In this document: piece after piece, positions 9,346 through 19,578 of the stretch
How the letters are laid out: the number at the start of each line of letters is the position of its first letter
Position numbering within the stretch: position 1 is the first letter of the stretch
Assembly: GCF_008329905.1 (NCBI RefSeq)
Contig: NZ_CP032155.1
Coordinates: forward strand, 3,782,001-3,846,000
DNA from: Mycobacterium sp. ELW1
GTDB lineage: Bacteria > Actinomycetota > Actinomycetes > Mycobacteriales > Mycobacteriaceae
Length of the DNA stretch: 64,000 nt
Direction: 5' to 3'
Notes under the pieces: generated by a model
The model's input: the letters and a program-made list of their open reading frames with translations, nothing else
The model's database searches: none
Told to the model about the DNA's origin: nothing
Translations under genes and position numbers: made by a program

Positions 9346-10404
9346 TCACAAGGAGTGCACCAGTGCGACCAGATCGGTCAGGATCCCGGGATCGGTGGGC
9401 GGCAGTACCCCATGCCCCAAGTTGAAGATGTGCCCCGCCGCGCCGGCATCGACCGCCAGCCTGCCGTCGTCGACCACCGCTCGCGCCGCCTGCTCGACGA
9501 CCGGCCAGCCGGCCAGCAGCACGACCGGATCCAGGTTGCCCTGCAGCGCCAGCTTCGGGCCCACCCGCAGGGCGGCGTCGGCCAGCGCGGTGCGCCAGTC
9601 GACGCCCACGACCGTCGCTCCGGCCTCCCCCATGGCACCCAGCAGCTCGGCGGTGCCCACCCCGAAATGCGTCATCGGCACCCGGTAGTCGGCCAACGCG
9701 GCGAACACCCGCGAGCTGTGCGGCAGCACGTGGGTCCGGTAGTCGGCCAGCGACAGCGTGCCCGCCCACGAGTCGAAGACCTGGATGGCGTCGACGCCGG
9801 CGTCGAGTTGCACCTTCAGGAAGGCGATCGTCAGGTCGGTCAACAGCCCCATCAGCGCGTGCCATGTCGAGGGGTCGGCGAACAACATCGCCTTGGTCCG
9901 CTCGTGCAGCTTGCTGGGCCCGCCCTCGACCAGGTAGGACGCCAGCGTGAACGGGGCGCCCGCGAAACCGATCAGCGGCACCTCACCGAGTTCACCGACC
10001 AGCAACTCCACCGCATCCGAGACAGCGCTGACCCGCTGCAGCTCAAGACCTTTCAGCGCGGCGACATCGGCCGCGGTCCGCACCGGGTTGTCGATCACCG
10101 GGCCGACGTCGGGGACGATGTCCAGGCCGATTCCCGCGGCACGCATCGGTACCACGATGTCGGAGAACAGGATCGCCGCGTCCACCCCGTGCCTGCGCAC
10201 CGGCTGCAGGGTGATCTCGCTGATCAGGGCCGGGTCGAAGCAGGCCTGCATCATCGTGTTCTTGGCCCGCAGTTCGCGGTACTCGGGCAGCGATCGGCCG
10301 GCCTGCCGCATGAACCAGACCGGGATGCGGCTGGGTTTGCGGCCAGTGGCGGCGGCCAGATAGGGCGCCTCGGGCAGCTGGCGACGGGTACTCATCGCGT
10401 CCAT
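9346..10404 (-). CDS. hemE: Uroporphyrinogen decarboxylase
   Basis: Converts uroporphyrinogen III to coproporphyrinogen III by removing four acetate carboxyls; cytosolic and cofactor-free. 352 aa, normal length. The N-terminal signature [17 protein letters not shown] (about 28-44), the catalytic aspartate in FSDIVVP and the second signature [17 protein letters not shown] are all present. First gene of the hemE-hemY-hemQ run. The ATG at 10404 is used here; an in-frame ATG three codons later (10395) is an alternative, since no clear ribosome site separates them. Confidence 0.96.
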   Translation of the reverse strand: MDAMSTRRQLPEAPYLAAATGRKPSRIPVWFMRQAGRSLPEYRELRAKNTMMQACFDPALISEITLQPVRRHGVDAAILFSDIVVPMRAAGIGLDIVPDVGPVIDNPVRTAADVAALKGLELQRVSAVSDAVELLVGELGEVPLIGFAGAPFTLASYLVEGGPSKLHERTKAMLFADPSTWHALMGLLTDLTIAFLKVQLDAGVDAIQVFDSWAGTLSLADYRTHVLPHSSRVFAALADYRVPMTHFGVGTAELLGAMGEAGATVVGVDWRTALADAALRVGPKLALQGNLDPVVLLAGWPVVEQAARAVVDDGRLAVDAGAAGHIFNLGHGVLPPTDPGILTDLVALVHSL

Positions 10405-10534
10405 GCTGCCACGGTCCGATCAGCCCGGCCCATGAGCCCTCAGCCCGCCGGAGCCCATCCCCGAGTCGCTCCGCTCCTGCCCGCCGGATCACACCAAATC
10501 GGCGCGCCTGCCCGCCCGGCCTCGACGATAGGTC

Positions 10535-10540
10535 TAGCGT
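10535..10540 (+). promoter_or_regulatory. -10 element of the leaderless DUF3000 gene
   Basis: TAGCGT ends 8 nt before the GTG at 10549. No ribosome-binding site lies in that space, so a leaderless transcript is likely. Confidence 0.5.
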
Positions 10541-10548
10541 CAATCGCC

Positions 10549-11130
10549 GTGACCACTGCGGAACCCGCGCTTTTCCGCGAGGCGGTGGCGGCGATGAACA
10601 CCGCTCAGGTACGGGCGGAGATCGAACTCGGTCCGATCCGTCCACCTCAACGTCTCGCGCCGTACAGCTATGCGCTGGGCGCCGAGGTCAAGCACCCCGA
10701 CACCGAGATCGTCCCGGAGACCTCCGACGGCGATGCGTTCGGCCGGCTGATCCTGCTGCACGATCCCGAGGGCTCGGAAGCCTGGGACGGCACCATGCGA
10801 CTGGTCGCCTATATCCAGGCCGACTTGGATTCCAGCGAGGCTGTCGACCCGCTGCTGCCCGAGGTGGCCTGGAGCTGGCTTGTCGACGCCCTGGAAAGCC
10901 GCTCCGAACACGTCACCGCACTCGGCGGCACCGTCACGGCCACCACCTCGGTGCGCTACGGCGACATCTCCGGTCCGCCCCGCGCCCACCAGCTCGAGAT
11001 GCGCGCATCGTGGACCGCCACCACCATGGCGCTCGACACACACGTCCAGGCATTCTGCGAGGTCCTCGAACACGCCGCCGGTCTGCCGCCGGTGGGAGTG
11101 ACGGACCTGGGTTCCCGCTCCCGCGCCTGA
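10549..11130 (+). CDS. DUF3000 family protein
   Basis: 193-aa cytosolic protein of unknown function, conserved in actinobacteria next to the RNase D-like gene. The start was chosen at GTG 10549 because TAGCGT lies 8 nt upstream (leaderless) and because the longer open frame 5' of it is the antisense of hemE. No membrane segment or cysteine cluster is visible. The stop is 1 bp before the next ATG, so it is probably translated together with the exonuclease gene. Function is not known to me. Confidence 0.85.
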   Translation: MTTAEPALFREAVAAMNTAQVRAEIELGPIRPPQRLAPYSYALGAEVKHPDTEIVPETSDGDAFGRLILLHDPEGSEAWDGTMRLVAYIQADLDSSEAVDPLLPEVAWSWLVDALESRSEHVTALGGTVTATTSVRYGDISGPPRAHQLEMRASWTATTMALDTHVQAFCEVLEHAAGLPPVGVTDLGSRSRA

Positions 11131-11131
11131 C

Positions 11132-12406
11132 ATGACACCAGACGATGACGCCGCGACCACGGCGCCCGATGCCGCAGCCGAGGACATTCCCGAGGCGACT
11201 CCCCTGCTCAGCCCGTCCGAGGGTGTGCCGCCGCTGTCGGTCAGCGCCGACGAGATCGCCCGGGCCGCCGACCAGCTGGCGAAGGGCAGCGGACCGTTCG
11301 CCGTCGACGCCGAGCGCGCGTCGGGTTTCCGGTACTCCAACCGCGCCTACCTGATCCAGATTCGCCGCACCGGCGCCGGAACCGTGCTGATCGACCCGGT
11401 CAACCACGGCAGCAGTCCTATCGATGTGCTGCGGCCGGTGGCCGAGGTGCTGGCCGACGACGAATGGATCCTGCACGCCGCCGATCAAGACCTGCCCTGC
11501 CTAGCCGAGGTGGGGATGCACCCGCCCGCGTTGTACGACACCGAATTGGCCGGCCGGCTGGCCGGATTCGAGCGGGTCAACCTGGCAGCGATGGTGCAAC
11601 GCCTGCTCGGACTGGGGCTCGCGAAGGGGCACGGCGCGGCGGACTGGTCCAAACGTCCGCTGCCCGACGAGTGGCTGAACTACGCCGCACTGGACGTCGA
11701 AGTCCTGATCGCCCTGCGCGACGCGATCGACGGCGTGCTCAAGGAGCAAGACAAATCCCATTGGGCCGCAGAAGAATTCGAGCATCTTCGCCGTTCCGAG
11801 GCCACCCCCACCCGGCGCGACCGCTGGCGGCGCACATCGGGGCTGCACAAAGTCCGCAACCGCCAAGCCCTGGCCGCGGTGCGCGAACTGTGGACGGTGC
11901 GCGATCAGATCGCCCGCCGCCGCGACATCGCCCCGGGACGGATCCTGCCGGACTCGGCGATCATCGCCGCAGCCGTCGCCGACCCCAAGACCGTCGAGGA
12001 ACTGACCAAGCTGCCGATCTTCGGCGGGCACAAACAGCGCCGCAGCGCCCACGTCTGGCTGGCGGCCCTGGAGTCCGCCCGCACCAATCCCGACCCGCCC
12101 GACAGCGCCGAACCGCAGAACGGGCCGCCGCCGGCGGTGCGCTGGGCCAAACGCAAACCCGAGGCGGCCGCCCGGCTGGACGCCGCGCGTGCGGCACTCG
12201 CCGAGCTCTCGGCAAGGGTGAACGTCCCCACCGAGAACCTGGTCTCCCCCGAACTCGTCCGCAGGCTGTGCTGGGATTGGCAGGACACCGGCGACGTCAG
12301 CGGGGCCATCGAGGCAGTCCTGCGCGACGGCGGGGCGCGGTCGTGGCAGCGGTCACTCGTGGTGCCCGCGCTGGCTCAGGTGCTGACCCAGGCCGATTCC
12401 GGGTAA
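11132..12406 (+). CDS. RNase D-like 3'-5' exonuclease with HRDC domain
   Basis: 424 aa. The DEDD-type exonuclease fold occupies about residues 40-215: a D-x-E pair in FAVDAERASG, an aspartate in AADQDLPCL and the Y-x3-D motif in YAALDVEV, as in DEDDy nucleases. An HRDC domain follows (about 240-315), then a second helical region. It is expected to trim 3' ends of structured RNA such as tRNA precursors; the substrate is inferred from the family. The ATG is 1 bp after the DUF3000 stop. Confidence 0.9.
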   Translation: MTPDDDAATTAPDAAAEDIPEATPLLSPSEGVPPLSVSADEIARAADQLAKGSGPFAVDAERASGFRYSNRAYLIQIRRTGAGTVLIDPVNHGSSPIDVLRPVAEVLADDEWILHAADQDLPCLAEVGMHPPALYDTELAGRLAGFERVNLAAMVQRLLGLGLAKGHGAADWSKRPLPDEWLNYAALDVEVLIALRDAIDGVLKEQDKSHWAAEEFEHLRRSEATPTRRDRWRRTSGLHKVRNRQALAAVRELWTVRDQIARRRDIAPGRILPDSAIIAAAVADPKTVEELTKLPIFGGHKQRRSAHVWLAALESARTNPDPPDSAEPQNGPPPAVRWAKRKPEAAARLDAARAALAELSARVNVPTENLVSPELVRRLCWDWQDTGDVSGAIEAVLRDGGARSWQRSLVVPALAQVLTQADSG

Positions 12407-12443
12407 CTGTTCGCGGTTCGGAACATGTTCGCTGCCGACCGGC

Positions 12444-12449
12444 TAACCT
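12444..12449 (+). promoter_or_regulatory. -10 element of the leaderless PsiE-like gene
   Basis: TAACCT ends 8 nt before GTG 12458. This choice of start removes an 11-codon extension that would overlap the promoter. Confidence 0.45.
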
Positions 12450-12457
12450 GGCCATCG

Positions 12458-12958
12458 GTGAGCGAGGATCAGACCATCGACGAAACGCCGGACGAGCAGG
12501 AGCGGCAACGCTTGGCCGACCGGGTTCTCAGCGTGGTCGAGGATGTCTTGTATTGGGCTATCGCGGTCCTGCTCATCGCGGGATCGGTGAGTCTGTTGGT
12601 CGCGCAGATCACGACGCTGCTCAAGCTCCGCGACGCGGCGACGAGCACGGTGATGCTCGAACTGCTCGACGGACTACTGCTGATTTTCATCTTCGTCGAG
12701 CTGCTCTACGCTGTGCGAACCAGCCTGCGCTCCCACGAAATCGCCGTGGAACCGTTCCTCGTGGTGGGAATCTTGGCATGCCTCAAGGAGATCGTGGTTC
12801 AGTCGGTCGAGGCGGCCAAACTCCTGGATGACGGCCCGCAGTTCGCCCGCGCGATCGTCCAGACCGGTGTGCTCGGCGGGCTGGTATTGGTACTGGTAGT
12901 GGCCTCAGCCGTGTGGGTGCGGCGGCACCGCCAGCCGGCGAAGTCGGACCCTGCCTAG
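12458..12958 (+). CDS. PsiE-like small membrane protein
   Basis: 166 aa, with four predicted membrane helices (about 30-50, 65-85, 95-115 and 132-155) and charged loops, resembling the phosphate-starvation-inducible PsiE family. Function unknown. An ATG at 12425 is in frame, but the GTG at 12458 has a -10 at the leaderless distance and gives the shorter length I remember for the M. tuberculosis homologue. Its TAG stop overlaps the stop of the convergent dxs gene in a shared CTAG. Confidence 0.8.
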   Translation: MSEDQTIDETPDEQERQRLADRVLSVVEDVLYWAIAVLLIAGSVSLLVAQITTLLKLRDAATSTVMLELLDGLLLIFIFVELLYAVRTSLRSHEIAVEPFLVVGILACLKEIVVQSVEAAKLLDDGPQFARAIVQTGVLGGLVLVLVVASAVWVRRHRQPAKSDPA

Positions 12959-14871
12959 TCGACCTGTTCGGTAGCGCCGGCGACGCTCTCGTCGAGCGCT
13001 CCGAGTGCGGCCACCCAGCCGGTGACCTGACGGGCGATGTTCTGCTCGGTCAGGCCGATCTCCTCGAGCACCTCACCACGGCCGGCGTGGTCGATGAACT
13101 GTTGCGGCACACCGAGATCGCGGCACGGCACGTCGATGCCTGCGGCGCGCAGGAAAGCCGAGACGGACGAGCCGATGCCACCGTGCACACCGCTGTCCTC
13201 CATCGTCACCACCAGCTTGTGTGATGTGGCAAGCGGCGCAATCCCGTCGGGCACCGGAAGAACCCAGCGCGGGTCGACAACCGTCACCCCGATGCCCTGA
13301 TTGCGCAGTCGCTGCGCCACTTTCAGTGCCATCGGCGCGAACGAACCCACCGCCACGAGCAAGACGTCCTGACTCAGGCCGTCGGCCGGGCGGGCCAGAA
13401 TGTCCATACCCGACACCCGCTCGAGTGCCGGAATGTCTTCGCCCACTTCGCCTTTGGGGAACCGGATGGCGGTCGGGCCGTCGTCGACTTCGAGTGCCTC
13501 GCCGAGTTCTTCTCGTAGGCGGGCGCCGTCGCGCGGCGCGGCCACCCGCATGCCCGGAACGATGCCCAGGATCGACAGATCCCACATGCCGTTGTGGCTG
13601 GCACCGTCGTTGCCGGTGATTCCGGCGCGGTCCAGCACGATCGTGACCGGCAGCTTGTGCAGCGCGACGTCCATCATCATCTGGTCGAATGCGCGATTGA
13701 GGAACGTCGAATAGATCGCCACCACCGGGTGCAGGCCACCCATCGCCAACCCGGCCGCCGAGGTCATCGCGTGCTGCTCGGCGATACCGACGTCGAACAG
13801 CCGGTCCGGAAAGCGCTCACCGAATGCCGACAGCCCGGTCGGGCCGGGCATCGCCGCGGTGATCGCCACGATGTCGCGCCGCTTGGCGGCGTACGAGATC
13901 AGCGCATCGGAGAACACCGACGTCCAACCGGGTGCGGCGGACTTCGTGGCCAGCCCGGTGTCGGGATCGATGACGCCGCAGGAGTGCATCTGCTCGGCTT
14001 CGTCGTTCTCGGCCGGTGCATACCCCATGCCCTTGCGGGTGACCACGTGCACGATCACCGGCGCCTTGAAGCCCCGGGCATGGCGCAGCGCCGTCTCGAC
14101 CGCATGCTCGTCATGGCCGTCGATCGGGCCGACGTACTTCAGACCGAGGTCGGTGAACATCACCTGCGGTGACAGCGCGTCCTTGATACCGGCCTTCACG
14201 CTGTGCATGGCCTGGTAGCAGGCCTCGCCGATGATGGGCATCCCACGCACGGCGACCCGGCCGCGTTCCAGCACCCGCTCATAGCCCGGCTGCAGCCGCA
14301 GCCCGGCCAGATGATCGGCCAGCCCGCCGATGGTCGGCGCGTACGACCGTCCGTTGTCGTTGACGACGATGATCACCGGCCGTTTGGCGGCGGCGATGTT
14401 GTTCAGGGCTTCCCAGCACATACCGCCGGTCAGCGCACCATCGCCCACCACGGCCACCACGTGCCGGTTGCGATGTCCGGTCAGTTCGAAGGCCTTCGCC
14501 AGGCCGTCGGCGTAGGACAGGGCTGCCGACGCGTGGCTGGATTCCACCCAGTCGTGCTCGCTCTCGGCACGCGCGGGATACCCCGAGAGGCCGTCCTTCT
14601 TGCGCAGCGTCTCGAAGTCGGCGGCACGGCCGGTCACCATCTTGTGCACGTAAGCCTGATGGCCGGTGTCGAAGATGATCGGATCGTGCGGAGAGTCGAA
14701 GACCCGGTGCAGCGCCAACGTCAACTCGACAACACCGAGATTCGGCCCGAGGTGGCCGCCCGTGGCAGCGACCTTGTGGATCAAGAACTGGCGAATCTCA
14801 GCAGCCAGATCTGTCAGCTGGGCCTGGGACAGGTGTTGCAGATCTGCGGGGCCGCGAACCTGTTCAAGCAT
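12955..14871 (-). CDS. dxs: 1-deoxy-D-xylulose-5-phosphate synthase
   Basis: First enzyme of the methylerythritol phosphate route: pyruvate plus glyceraldehyde 3-phosphate gives DXP, supplying isoprenoids for menaquinone and decaprenyl carriers. 638 aa, typical. The TPP-binding motif [16 protein letters not shown] (about 150-165), the active-site histidine segment GHQAYVHKM near 70 and the transketolase pyrimidine and C-terminal domains are all seen. The ATG at 14871 has TAGACT 6 nt upstream, so it is probably leaderless. Convergent with the PsiE-like gene, with overlapping stops. Confidence 0.97.
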   Translation of the reverse strand: MLEQVRGPADLQHLSQAQLTDLAAEIRQFLIHKVAATGGHLGPNLGVVELTLALHRVFDSPHDPIIFDTGHQAYVHKMVTGRAADFETLRKKDGLSGYPARAESEHDWVESSHASAALSYADGLAKAFELTGHRNRHVVAVVGDGALTGGMCWEALNNIAAAKRPVIIVVNDNGRSYAPTIGGLADHLAGLRLQPGYERVLERGRVAVRGMPIIGEACYQAMHSVKAGIKDALSPQVMFTDLGLKYVGPIDGHDEHAVETALRHARGFKAPVIVHVVTRKGMGYAPAENDEAEQMHSCGVIDPDTGLATKSAAPGWTSVFSDALISYAAKRRDIVAITAAMPGPTGLSAFGERFPDRLFDVGIAEQHAMTSAAGLAMGGLHPVVAIYSTFLNRAFDQMMMDVALHKLPVTIVLDRAGITGNDGASHNGMWDLSILGIVPGMRVAAPRDGARLREELGEALEVDDGPTAIRFPKGEVGEDIPALERVSGMDILARPADGLSQDVLLVAVGSFAPMALKVAQRLRNQGIGVTVVDPRWVLPVPDGIAPLATSHKLVVTMEDSGVHGGIGSSVSAFLRAAGIDVPCRDLGVPQQFIDHAGRGEVLEEIGLTEQNIARQVTGWVAALGALDESVAGATEQVD

Positions 14872-14877
14872 CTGGCC

Positions 14878-14883
14878 AGTCTA
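14878..14883 (-). promoter_or_regulatory. -10 element of leaderless dxs
   Basis: Read on the minus strand, TAGACT ends 6 nt before the dxs ATG, leaving no room for a ribosome-binding site. Confidence 0.6.
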
Positions 14884-14899
14884 CGCACCGTAGTAGAGA

Positions 14900-16225
14900 T
14901 CAGTCCTGTCCAGACTCGTAGATGTCGGGCACACCGTCGTTGTCGAGATCGCGGTTTTCCAGCTCCCACACCAGGCGGTAATGCCGGTTGCGCAGGCGCA
15001 GCACGATCGACGCCAGCAGGGCCGCCAGCAAACTTCCTGCCAGCACTGCGACCTTCACCACGTCGTGGCGTTCGGAGCCCGGTTCGTAGGCCAATTCGCC
15101 GATCAGCAGGGACACCGTGAACCCGATCCCGGCCAGCAGCGACATGCCGAACACGTCGATCCAGCGCAAAGCCGAGTCCAGCCGGGCACGGGTCACCGCG
15201 GCCAGCACCCAGGTGGTGCCGAACACCCCGACTGTCTTGCCGACCACCAGCCCGGCGACGATGCCCATCGCGATCGGATCGGACAGCGCCGTTATCAAAC
15301 CGTCATAGCCACCGAAGGTCACACCGGCGGCGAAGAACGCGAACACCGGCACCGCGAAGCCCGCCGACACCGGGCGCATCCGGTGCTCGAAATGCTCGGC
15401 CAGCCCGGGCCCGGCCTCCGGACCGCCGGCCGCCGCGCTGCGCATGACCGGCACGGCGAAACCCAGCAGCACCCCTGCGACCGTCGCGTGCACGCCGGAC
15501 TCGTGGACGAAGGCCCAGGTCAGCGCGGCCAACGGAACGAGCAGCCACCAGGACCGGATCCGGCGCTGCACGAGCACCGTGAACAGCGCCAGCGGGATCA
15601 GTGCGACCAGCAGCGCGGTGAGATTGATCTTCTCGGTGTAGAAGATCGCGATCACCGTGATCGCCAGCAGGTCGTCGACGACGGCCAGGGTCAGCAGGAA
15701 CGTGCGCAGCGCCCCGGGCAGGTGGGTGGACAGCACGGCCAGCACCGCGACCGCGAACGCGATGTCGGTGGCCGTCGGGATCGCCCAGCCTCGCGCCGCA
15801 CCGCCGCCCTCGCTGAGCGTGAAGGAGACGAAGATCACGGCCGGTACGACCATGCCGCCCACCGCGGCGGCGATCGGTAGCGCAGCCCGACCGGGATCAC
15901 GCAGATCGCCTGCGACGAACTCCCGCTTGAGTTCGAGCCCGACGACGAAGAAGAAGATCGCCAACAGCCCGTCGGCCGCCCAGCCGCCCAGGGTCAGGTC
16001 GAGGTGCAGGCCCAGCCGGTCGGTGCCGACGTGGAGCTGCCCGAGCCGGTGGTACGCCGCCGACCACGGTGAGTTGGCCCAGATCAGGGCAGTCGCGGCC
16101 GCCACCAGCAGCAGCGCGCCACCGACTGTCTCCTTGCGCAGGATCGTGCTGACGCGGGATGTCTCCGACCACGATCCCCGGCTGAGCAGGGCGCGCGGTC
16201 GCAACGGCTTAGGGTCGGCCACCAT
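14900..16225 (-). CDS. nhaA: NhaA-type Na+/H+ antiporter with DxDxDG tail
   Basis: Electrogenic sodium/proton antiporter for salt and alkaline-pH tolerance. 441 aa, longer than the classic 388-aa form. About twelve membrane helices are present; the transport-site pair is seen in [10 protein letters not shown], the TDIAFA segment precedes it, and [13 protein letters not shown] is conserved. A GAGGTGA ribosome site lies just before the ATG. The last 18 residues are soluble and contain DLDNDGVPD, the spacing of an EF-hand or thrombospondin-3 calcium loop. I do not recall nhaA at this position in M. tuberculosis, so it is an accessory or lost gene there. Confidence 0.95.
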   Translation of the reverse strand: MVADPKPLRPRALLSRGSWSETSRVSTILRKETVGGALLLVAAATALIWANSPWSAAYHRLGQLHVGTDRLGLHLDLTLGGWAADGLLAIFFFVVGLELKREFVAGDLRDPGRAALPIAAAVGGMVVPAVIFVSFTLSEGGGAARGWAIPTATDIAFAVAVLAVLSTHLPGALRTFLLTLAVVDDLLAITVIAIFYTEKINLTALLVALIPLALFTVLVQRRIRSWWLLVPLAALTWAFVHESGVHATVAGVLLGFAVPVMRSAAAGGPEAGPGLAEHFEHRMRPVSAGFAVPVFAFFAAGVTFGGYDGLITALSDPIAMGIVAGLVVGKTVGVFGTTWVLAAVTRARLDSALRWIDVFGMSLLAGIGFTVSLLIGELAYEPGSERHDVVKVAVLAGSLLAALLASIVLRLRNRHYRLVWELENRDLDNDGVPDIYESGQD

Positions 16226-16292
16226 TCACCTCATCGACGGGCATGGGGAATTCACTGCCGACCAGACTTCCCGGCACACCTGGGGCCAGAGT

Positions 16293-17489
16293 CTAGCGGC
16301 TGAGTATCGCAACGCACTCGATGTGATGAGTGAGCGGGAACGAGTCGAACACCCGCAGTTCCTCGACGGTGTAGCCGTGCTTGCGATAGAGCCCGATGTC
16401 GCGGGCGAATGATGCTGCCTCACAACCGATGTGGATCACCCGCGGGACTTCGGCGGTCGCCAGCTGCTCGATGACCTCCCGGCCGGCACCGGCTCTGGGC
16501 GGATCGAGCACCGCGACGTCAGCGCGTTTTGGCTGTGCGCTCAGTGCCCGCCGAACCGAGTCGGTGACCACCGAGACGCACTCGAGGTCCGCCAGCGCCG
16601 CGTGCGCCGCCCGCGACGAACCGCGCGAGGTGTCGACGGTGACCACCTGACCGGTGTCGCCGACACCTTCGGCGAGTGCCGCCGCGAAGACACCCGAGCC
16701 GCCGTACAGATCCCATGCCGTCATCCCGGCGTCCAGCTGCGCCCACTGACCGATCAGGCCGCTGTACACCCGGGCGGCGTCGCGGTGCGCCTGCCAGAAC
16801 GCCGTGACGGGTATCCGCCACGTCCGGTCGCCGACCCGTTGCACCGCTTCGTAATTGCCCTCGACGACCCGGGTCGAGATCTTGCGGCCCGACCGCGGCC
16901 CGGACTGCACGACGTGCCGGTCACCGTCGTCGTCGACGGCCACGTGCACGTGCGCCCCAGGCGCCCACGCCATGTCGGCCAGTCCGTCGAGCATGCCGGG
17001 CGGCAACTGCGCGCAGTCCAACTCGGTGACGAGTTCCGAACTGTGATAGCGATGAAAACCCACCTGGCCGGCAGCCGTGGTGTCCAGCCGCACCCGGGTG
17101 CGCCAGCCACGGGCCGCGCCGTCACCGAGCGGCTCGGCCACCCCGTCCCAGTGAAAATCACCGAGCCGGGCCAGCTGATTGGCCACCACCTGCCCCTTGA
17201 GCACCCGAGCCGCCTCGGGCGTGGTGAACGCCAGATCGCAGCAGCCGGCCCCGCCGACGCCGGCGATCCGGCAGTGTGACTCCACCCGGTCCGGTGACGG
17301 TTGTAGAATCTCGATTGCCTCTGCGTGCCAATAGGATCCGCGGTCGCCGGTCACCCGGGCCCGCACCACTTCCCCGGGCAGCGCGTACCGGACGAACACC
17401 ACCCGGCCGTCGTGGCGTGCCACGCAGCTACCCCCGTTGGCGGCCGCGCCGGTGGTCAGTTCCAGCTCGACCGTGTCCCCCTGACTCAC
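16293..17489 (-). CDS. TRAM-domain RNA (uracil-5-)methyltransferase, TrmA/RlmD family
   Basis: SAM-dependent m5U methyltransferase acting on rRNA or tRNA. 398 aa from GTG 17489; the frame extends to 17558, but a GGAG inside the stop region of the upstream permease gene sits 10 nt before this GTG. An N-terminal TRAM (OB) domain (about 5-60) is followed by a cysteine group (SHCRIAG, GAGCCD, ELDCAQ) that could hold an Fe-S cluster. The SAM motif WDLYGGSGVFAAAL, the DPPRAG motif and the catalytic cysteine in HIGCEAASFARD are intact. Its start lies about 7 bp after the permease stop, so the two are likely co-transcribed. Confidence 0.9.
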   Translation of the reverse strand: MSQGDTVELELTTGAAANGGSCVARHDGRVVFVRYALPGEVVRARVTGDRGSYWHAEAIEILQPSPDRVESHCRIAGVGGAGCCDLAFTTPEAARVLKGQVVANQLARLGDFHWDGVAEPLGDGAARGWRTRVRLDTTAAGQVGFHRYHSSELVTELDCAQLPPGMLDGLADMAWAPGAHVHVAVDDDGDRHVVQSGPRSGRKISTRVVEGNYEAVQRVGDRTWRIPVTAFWQAHRDAARVYSGLIGQWAQLDAGMTAWDLYGGSGVFAAALAEGVGDTGQVVTVDTSRGSSRAAHAALADLECVSVVTDSVRRALSAQPKRADVAVLDPPRAGAGREVIEQLATAEVPRVIHIGCEAASFARDIGLYRKHGYTVEELRVFDSFPLTHHIECVAILSR

Positions 17490-17496
17490 TGTCGAT

Positions 17497-19491
17497 TCAC
17501 TCCAAGAAGCCCCGTCGTACGTTGCCGGGAGCGTTCTGCGACTGCAACTCGTGCACACGCTCCGACGAATTGAGTTGCCACGGAACCGAAGTCACCATCA
17601 CATTCGGCATGAACAGCAGTCGGCCCTTGAGTCGCAACGCGCTCTGGTTGTGCAGCACCTGCTCCCACCAGTGCCCGACCACGTACTCCGGGATGAAGAC
17701 CGTCACCACCGTGCGCGGCGCTTCCTTACTGATCCGCTTCACGTAGTCGAGTACCGGACGGGTGACCTCACGGTACGGGGAGGCAACGACTTTCAGCGGG
17801 ACGGTGATGTCACTGTCTTCCCACTTGTGGACCAGCTGCCGGGTTTCGGAGTCGTCGACGTTGACCGTGATGGCCTCGAGCACATCGGGCCGGGTGGCCC
17901 TGGCGTAGGACAGTGCGCGCAATGTCGGCATGTGCAACTTGGAGACCAGCACGACCGCGTGGTTGCGGCTGGGCAGCACCACGTCGCCCTGCTCGGCTTC
18001 CTGCTCGGCCAACTCGCGGGCCACGGTGTCGTAATGCTTGTGAATCGCCTTCATCAGAATGAAAAGGCTTGACATGGCCAGGATCGCGATCCACGCGCCG
18101 GCGACGAACTTGGTGACCAGCACCACGATCAGCACGGCGCCGGTGGCGAGGAAGCCGATCGTGTTGATCACCCGTGAGCGCATCATGTGCCGGCGGACGC
18201 GCGGATCGGTTTCGGTGCGCAGGTGGCGCGTCCAGTGCCGGACCATGCCGATCTGGCTGAGCGTGAACGACACGAACACGCCGACGATGTAGAGCTGGAT
18301 CAGGGCGGTGACTTCCGCGCGGAACGCGACGACGAACGCGATCGCGGCCAGCGCCAGGAACAGGATGCCGTTGGAGAACGCCAGCCGGTCACCGCGAGTG
18401 TGCAATTGGCGCGGCAGGTAGCGGTCCTGGGCCAGGATCGAGCCGAGCACCGGGAAGCCGTTGAACGCTGTGTTGGCGGCCAGCACCAAGATCAGCGCGG
18501 TGACACCGGTGATCAGCAACAGGCCCAGCGGGAAGCCGGCGAACACCGTCTCGGCCAACTGGGCCACCAACGTCTTCTGGTGATAGTCGGCTGGGGCGCC
18601 CCCGAGTTGCTCGGCAGGCCGCTCGGCGATCTTCACCCCGATTTTGGTGGAGAGCGCGATGATGCCGATCAGCAGCGCCACCGCGATCGTGCCCAGCAGC
18701 AGCAGCGTGGTGGCCGCGTTCTTGGACTTGGGCTTACGGAACGCGGGCACGCCGTTGCTGATCGCTTCCACACCGGTCAGTGCCGCACAGCCTGACGAGA
18801 AGGCACGGGCGACAAGGAATACCAGCGCGAAACCCATCACATCGCCATGCTCGGAATGCATCGTGAACTTGGCCGACTCGGCCTGCAGATCGTCGCCCAG
18901 CACGTAGATCTGGACGAAGCCCCAGATAAGCATGATGAACATGCCGACGATGAACGCGTAGGTCGGGATCGCGAACGCGGTGCCCGACTCGCGGATGCCG
19001 CGCAGGTTCGCCGCGGTCAGAAGCACGATCGCGACAACCGCGAACCACATCTTGTGCTGGGCGATGAACGGGATCGCCGAGCCGATGTTCGACATCGCCG
19101 AGGCCATCGACACCGCCACCGTCAGCACATAGTCGACCAGCAGCGCGCTGGCCACCGTCAGACCGGCCGTCGGGCCCAGGTTGGTGGTCACCACCTCGTA
19201 GTCGCCGCCACCGGAGGGATAGGCGTGCACGTTCTGCCGGTAGGAGGCCACCACCACGAGCATCACCAGCGCGACGGCCACCCCGATCCACGGCGCCATG
19301 GCGTACGCGGACAGCCCCGCCACCGAGAGCACCAGGAAGATCTCCTCCGGGGCGTACGCCACCGACGACATCGCGTCGGAGGCGAAGACCGGCAACGCGA
19401 TGCGCTTGGGCAGCAGCGTGTGACTCAGCTTGTCGCTGCGGAACGGCTGCCCCAGGACCAGCCGACGTGTGGCGGTCGAAAGCTTAGACAC
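17497..19491 (-). CDS. KimA-like APC-superfamily potassium/proton symporter
   Basis: 664 aa from GTG 19491 (the frame reaches 19689, but TACTCT ends 8 nt before this GTG). Twelve membrane helices fill about residues 30-460, then a 200-residue cytosolic domain. Compared from memory with Bacillus KimA, runs such as SSGCAALTGVEAISN, YPSGGG, LVDYVLTVAVS, RGDRLAFSNG and LHNQSA are nearly the same. Residues at its potassium site, the aspartate and threonine of DYVLT and the threonine and glutamate of TGVE, are kept. It is divergent from two RCK genes, which supports a potassium role. Generic annotation would be amino-acid permease; I favour potassium. Confidence 0.85.
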   Translation of the reverse strand: MSKLSTATRRLVLGQPFRSDKLSHTLLPKRIALPVFASDAMSSVAYAPEEIFLVLSVAGLSAYAMAPWIGVAVALVMLVVVASYRQNVHAYPSGGGDYEVVTTNLGPTAGLTVASALLVDYVLTVAVSMASAMSNIGSAIPFIAQHKMWFAVVAIVLLTAANLRGIRESGTAFAIPTYAFIVGMFIMLIWGFVQIYVLGDDLQAESAKFTMHSEHGDVMGFALVFLVARAFSSGCAALTGVEAISNGVPAFRKPKSKNAATTLLLLGTIAVALLIGIIALSTKIGVKIAERPAEQLGGAPADYHQKTLVAQLAETVFAGFPLGLLLITGVTALILVLAANTAFNGFPVLGSILAQDRYLPRQLHTRGDRLAFSNGILFLALAAIAFVVAFRAEVTALIQLYIVGVFVSFTLSQIGMVRHWTRHLRTETDPRVRRHMMRSRVINTIGFLATGAVLIVVLVTKFVAGAWIAILAMSSLFILMKAIHKHYDTVARELAEQEAEQGDVVLPSRNHAVVLVSKLHMPTLRALSYARATRPDVLEAITVNVDDSETRQLVHKWEDSDITVPLKVVASPYREVTRPVLDYVKRISKEAPRTVVTVFIPEYVVGHWWEQVLHNQSALRLKGRLLFMPNVMVTSVPWQLNSSERVHELQSQNAPGNVRRGFLE

Positions 19492-19499
19492 GAGTGCCA

Positions 19500-19505
19500 A
19501 GAGTA
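19500..19505 (-). promoter_or_regulatory. -10 element of the leaderless KimA-like gene
   Basis: TACTCT on the minus strand ends 8 nt before GTG 19491. Confidence 0.45.
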
Positions 19506-19578
19506 GGCCTTCGCCGATTTGGCTGTAGCGTTCCCCATACGGTCGGGTCGGCGCACGCCAAAGTCGAGAGGACACCAG

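Noticed and set aside
9292..10548. N-terminal 419-codon extension of the DUF3000 frame
   Set aside because: It lies antisense to hemE, and a leaderless -10 supports the GTG at 10549.
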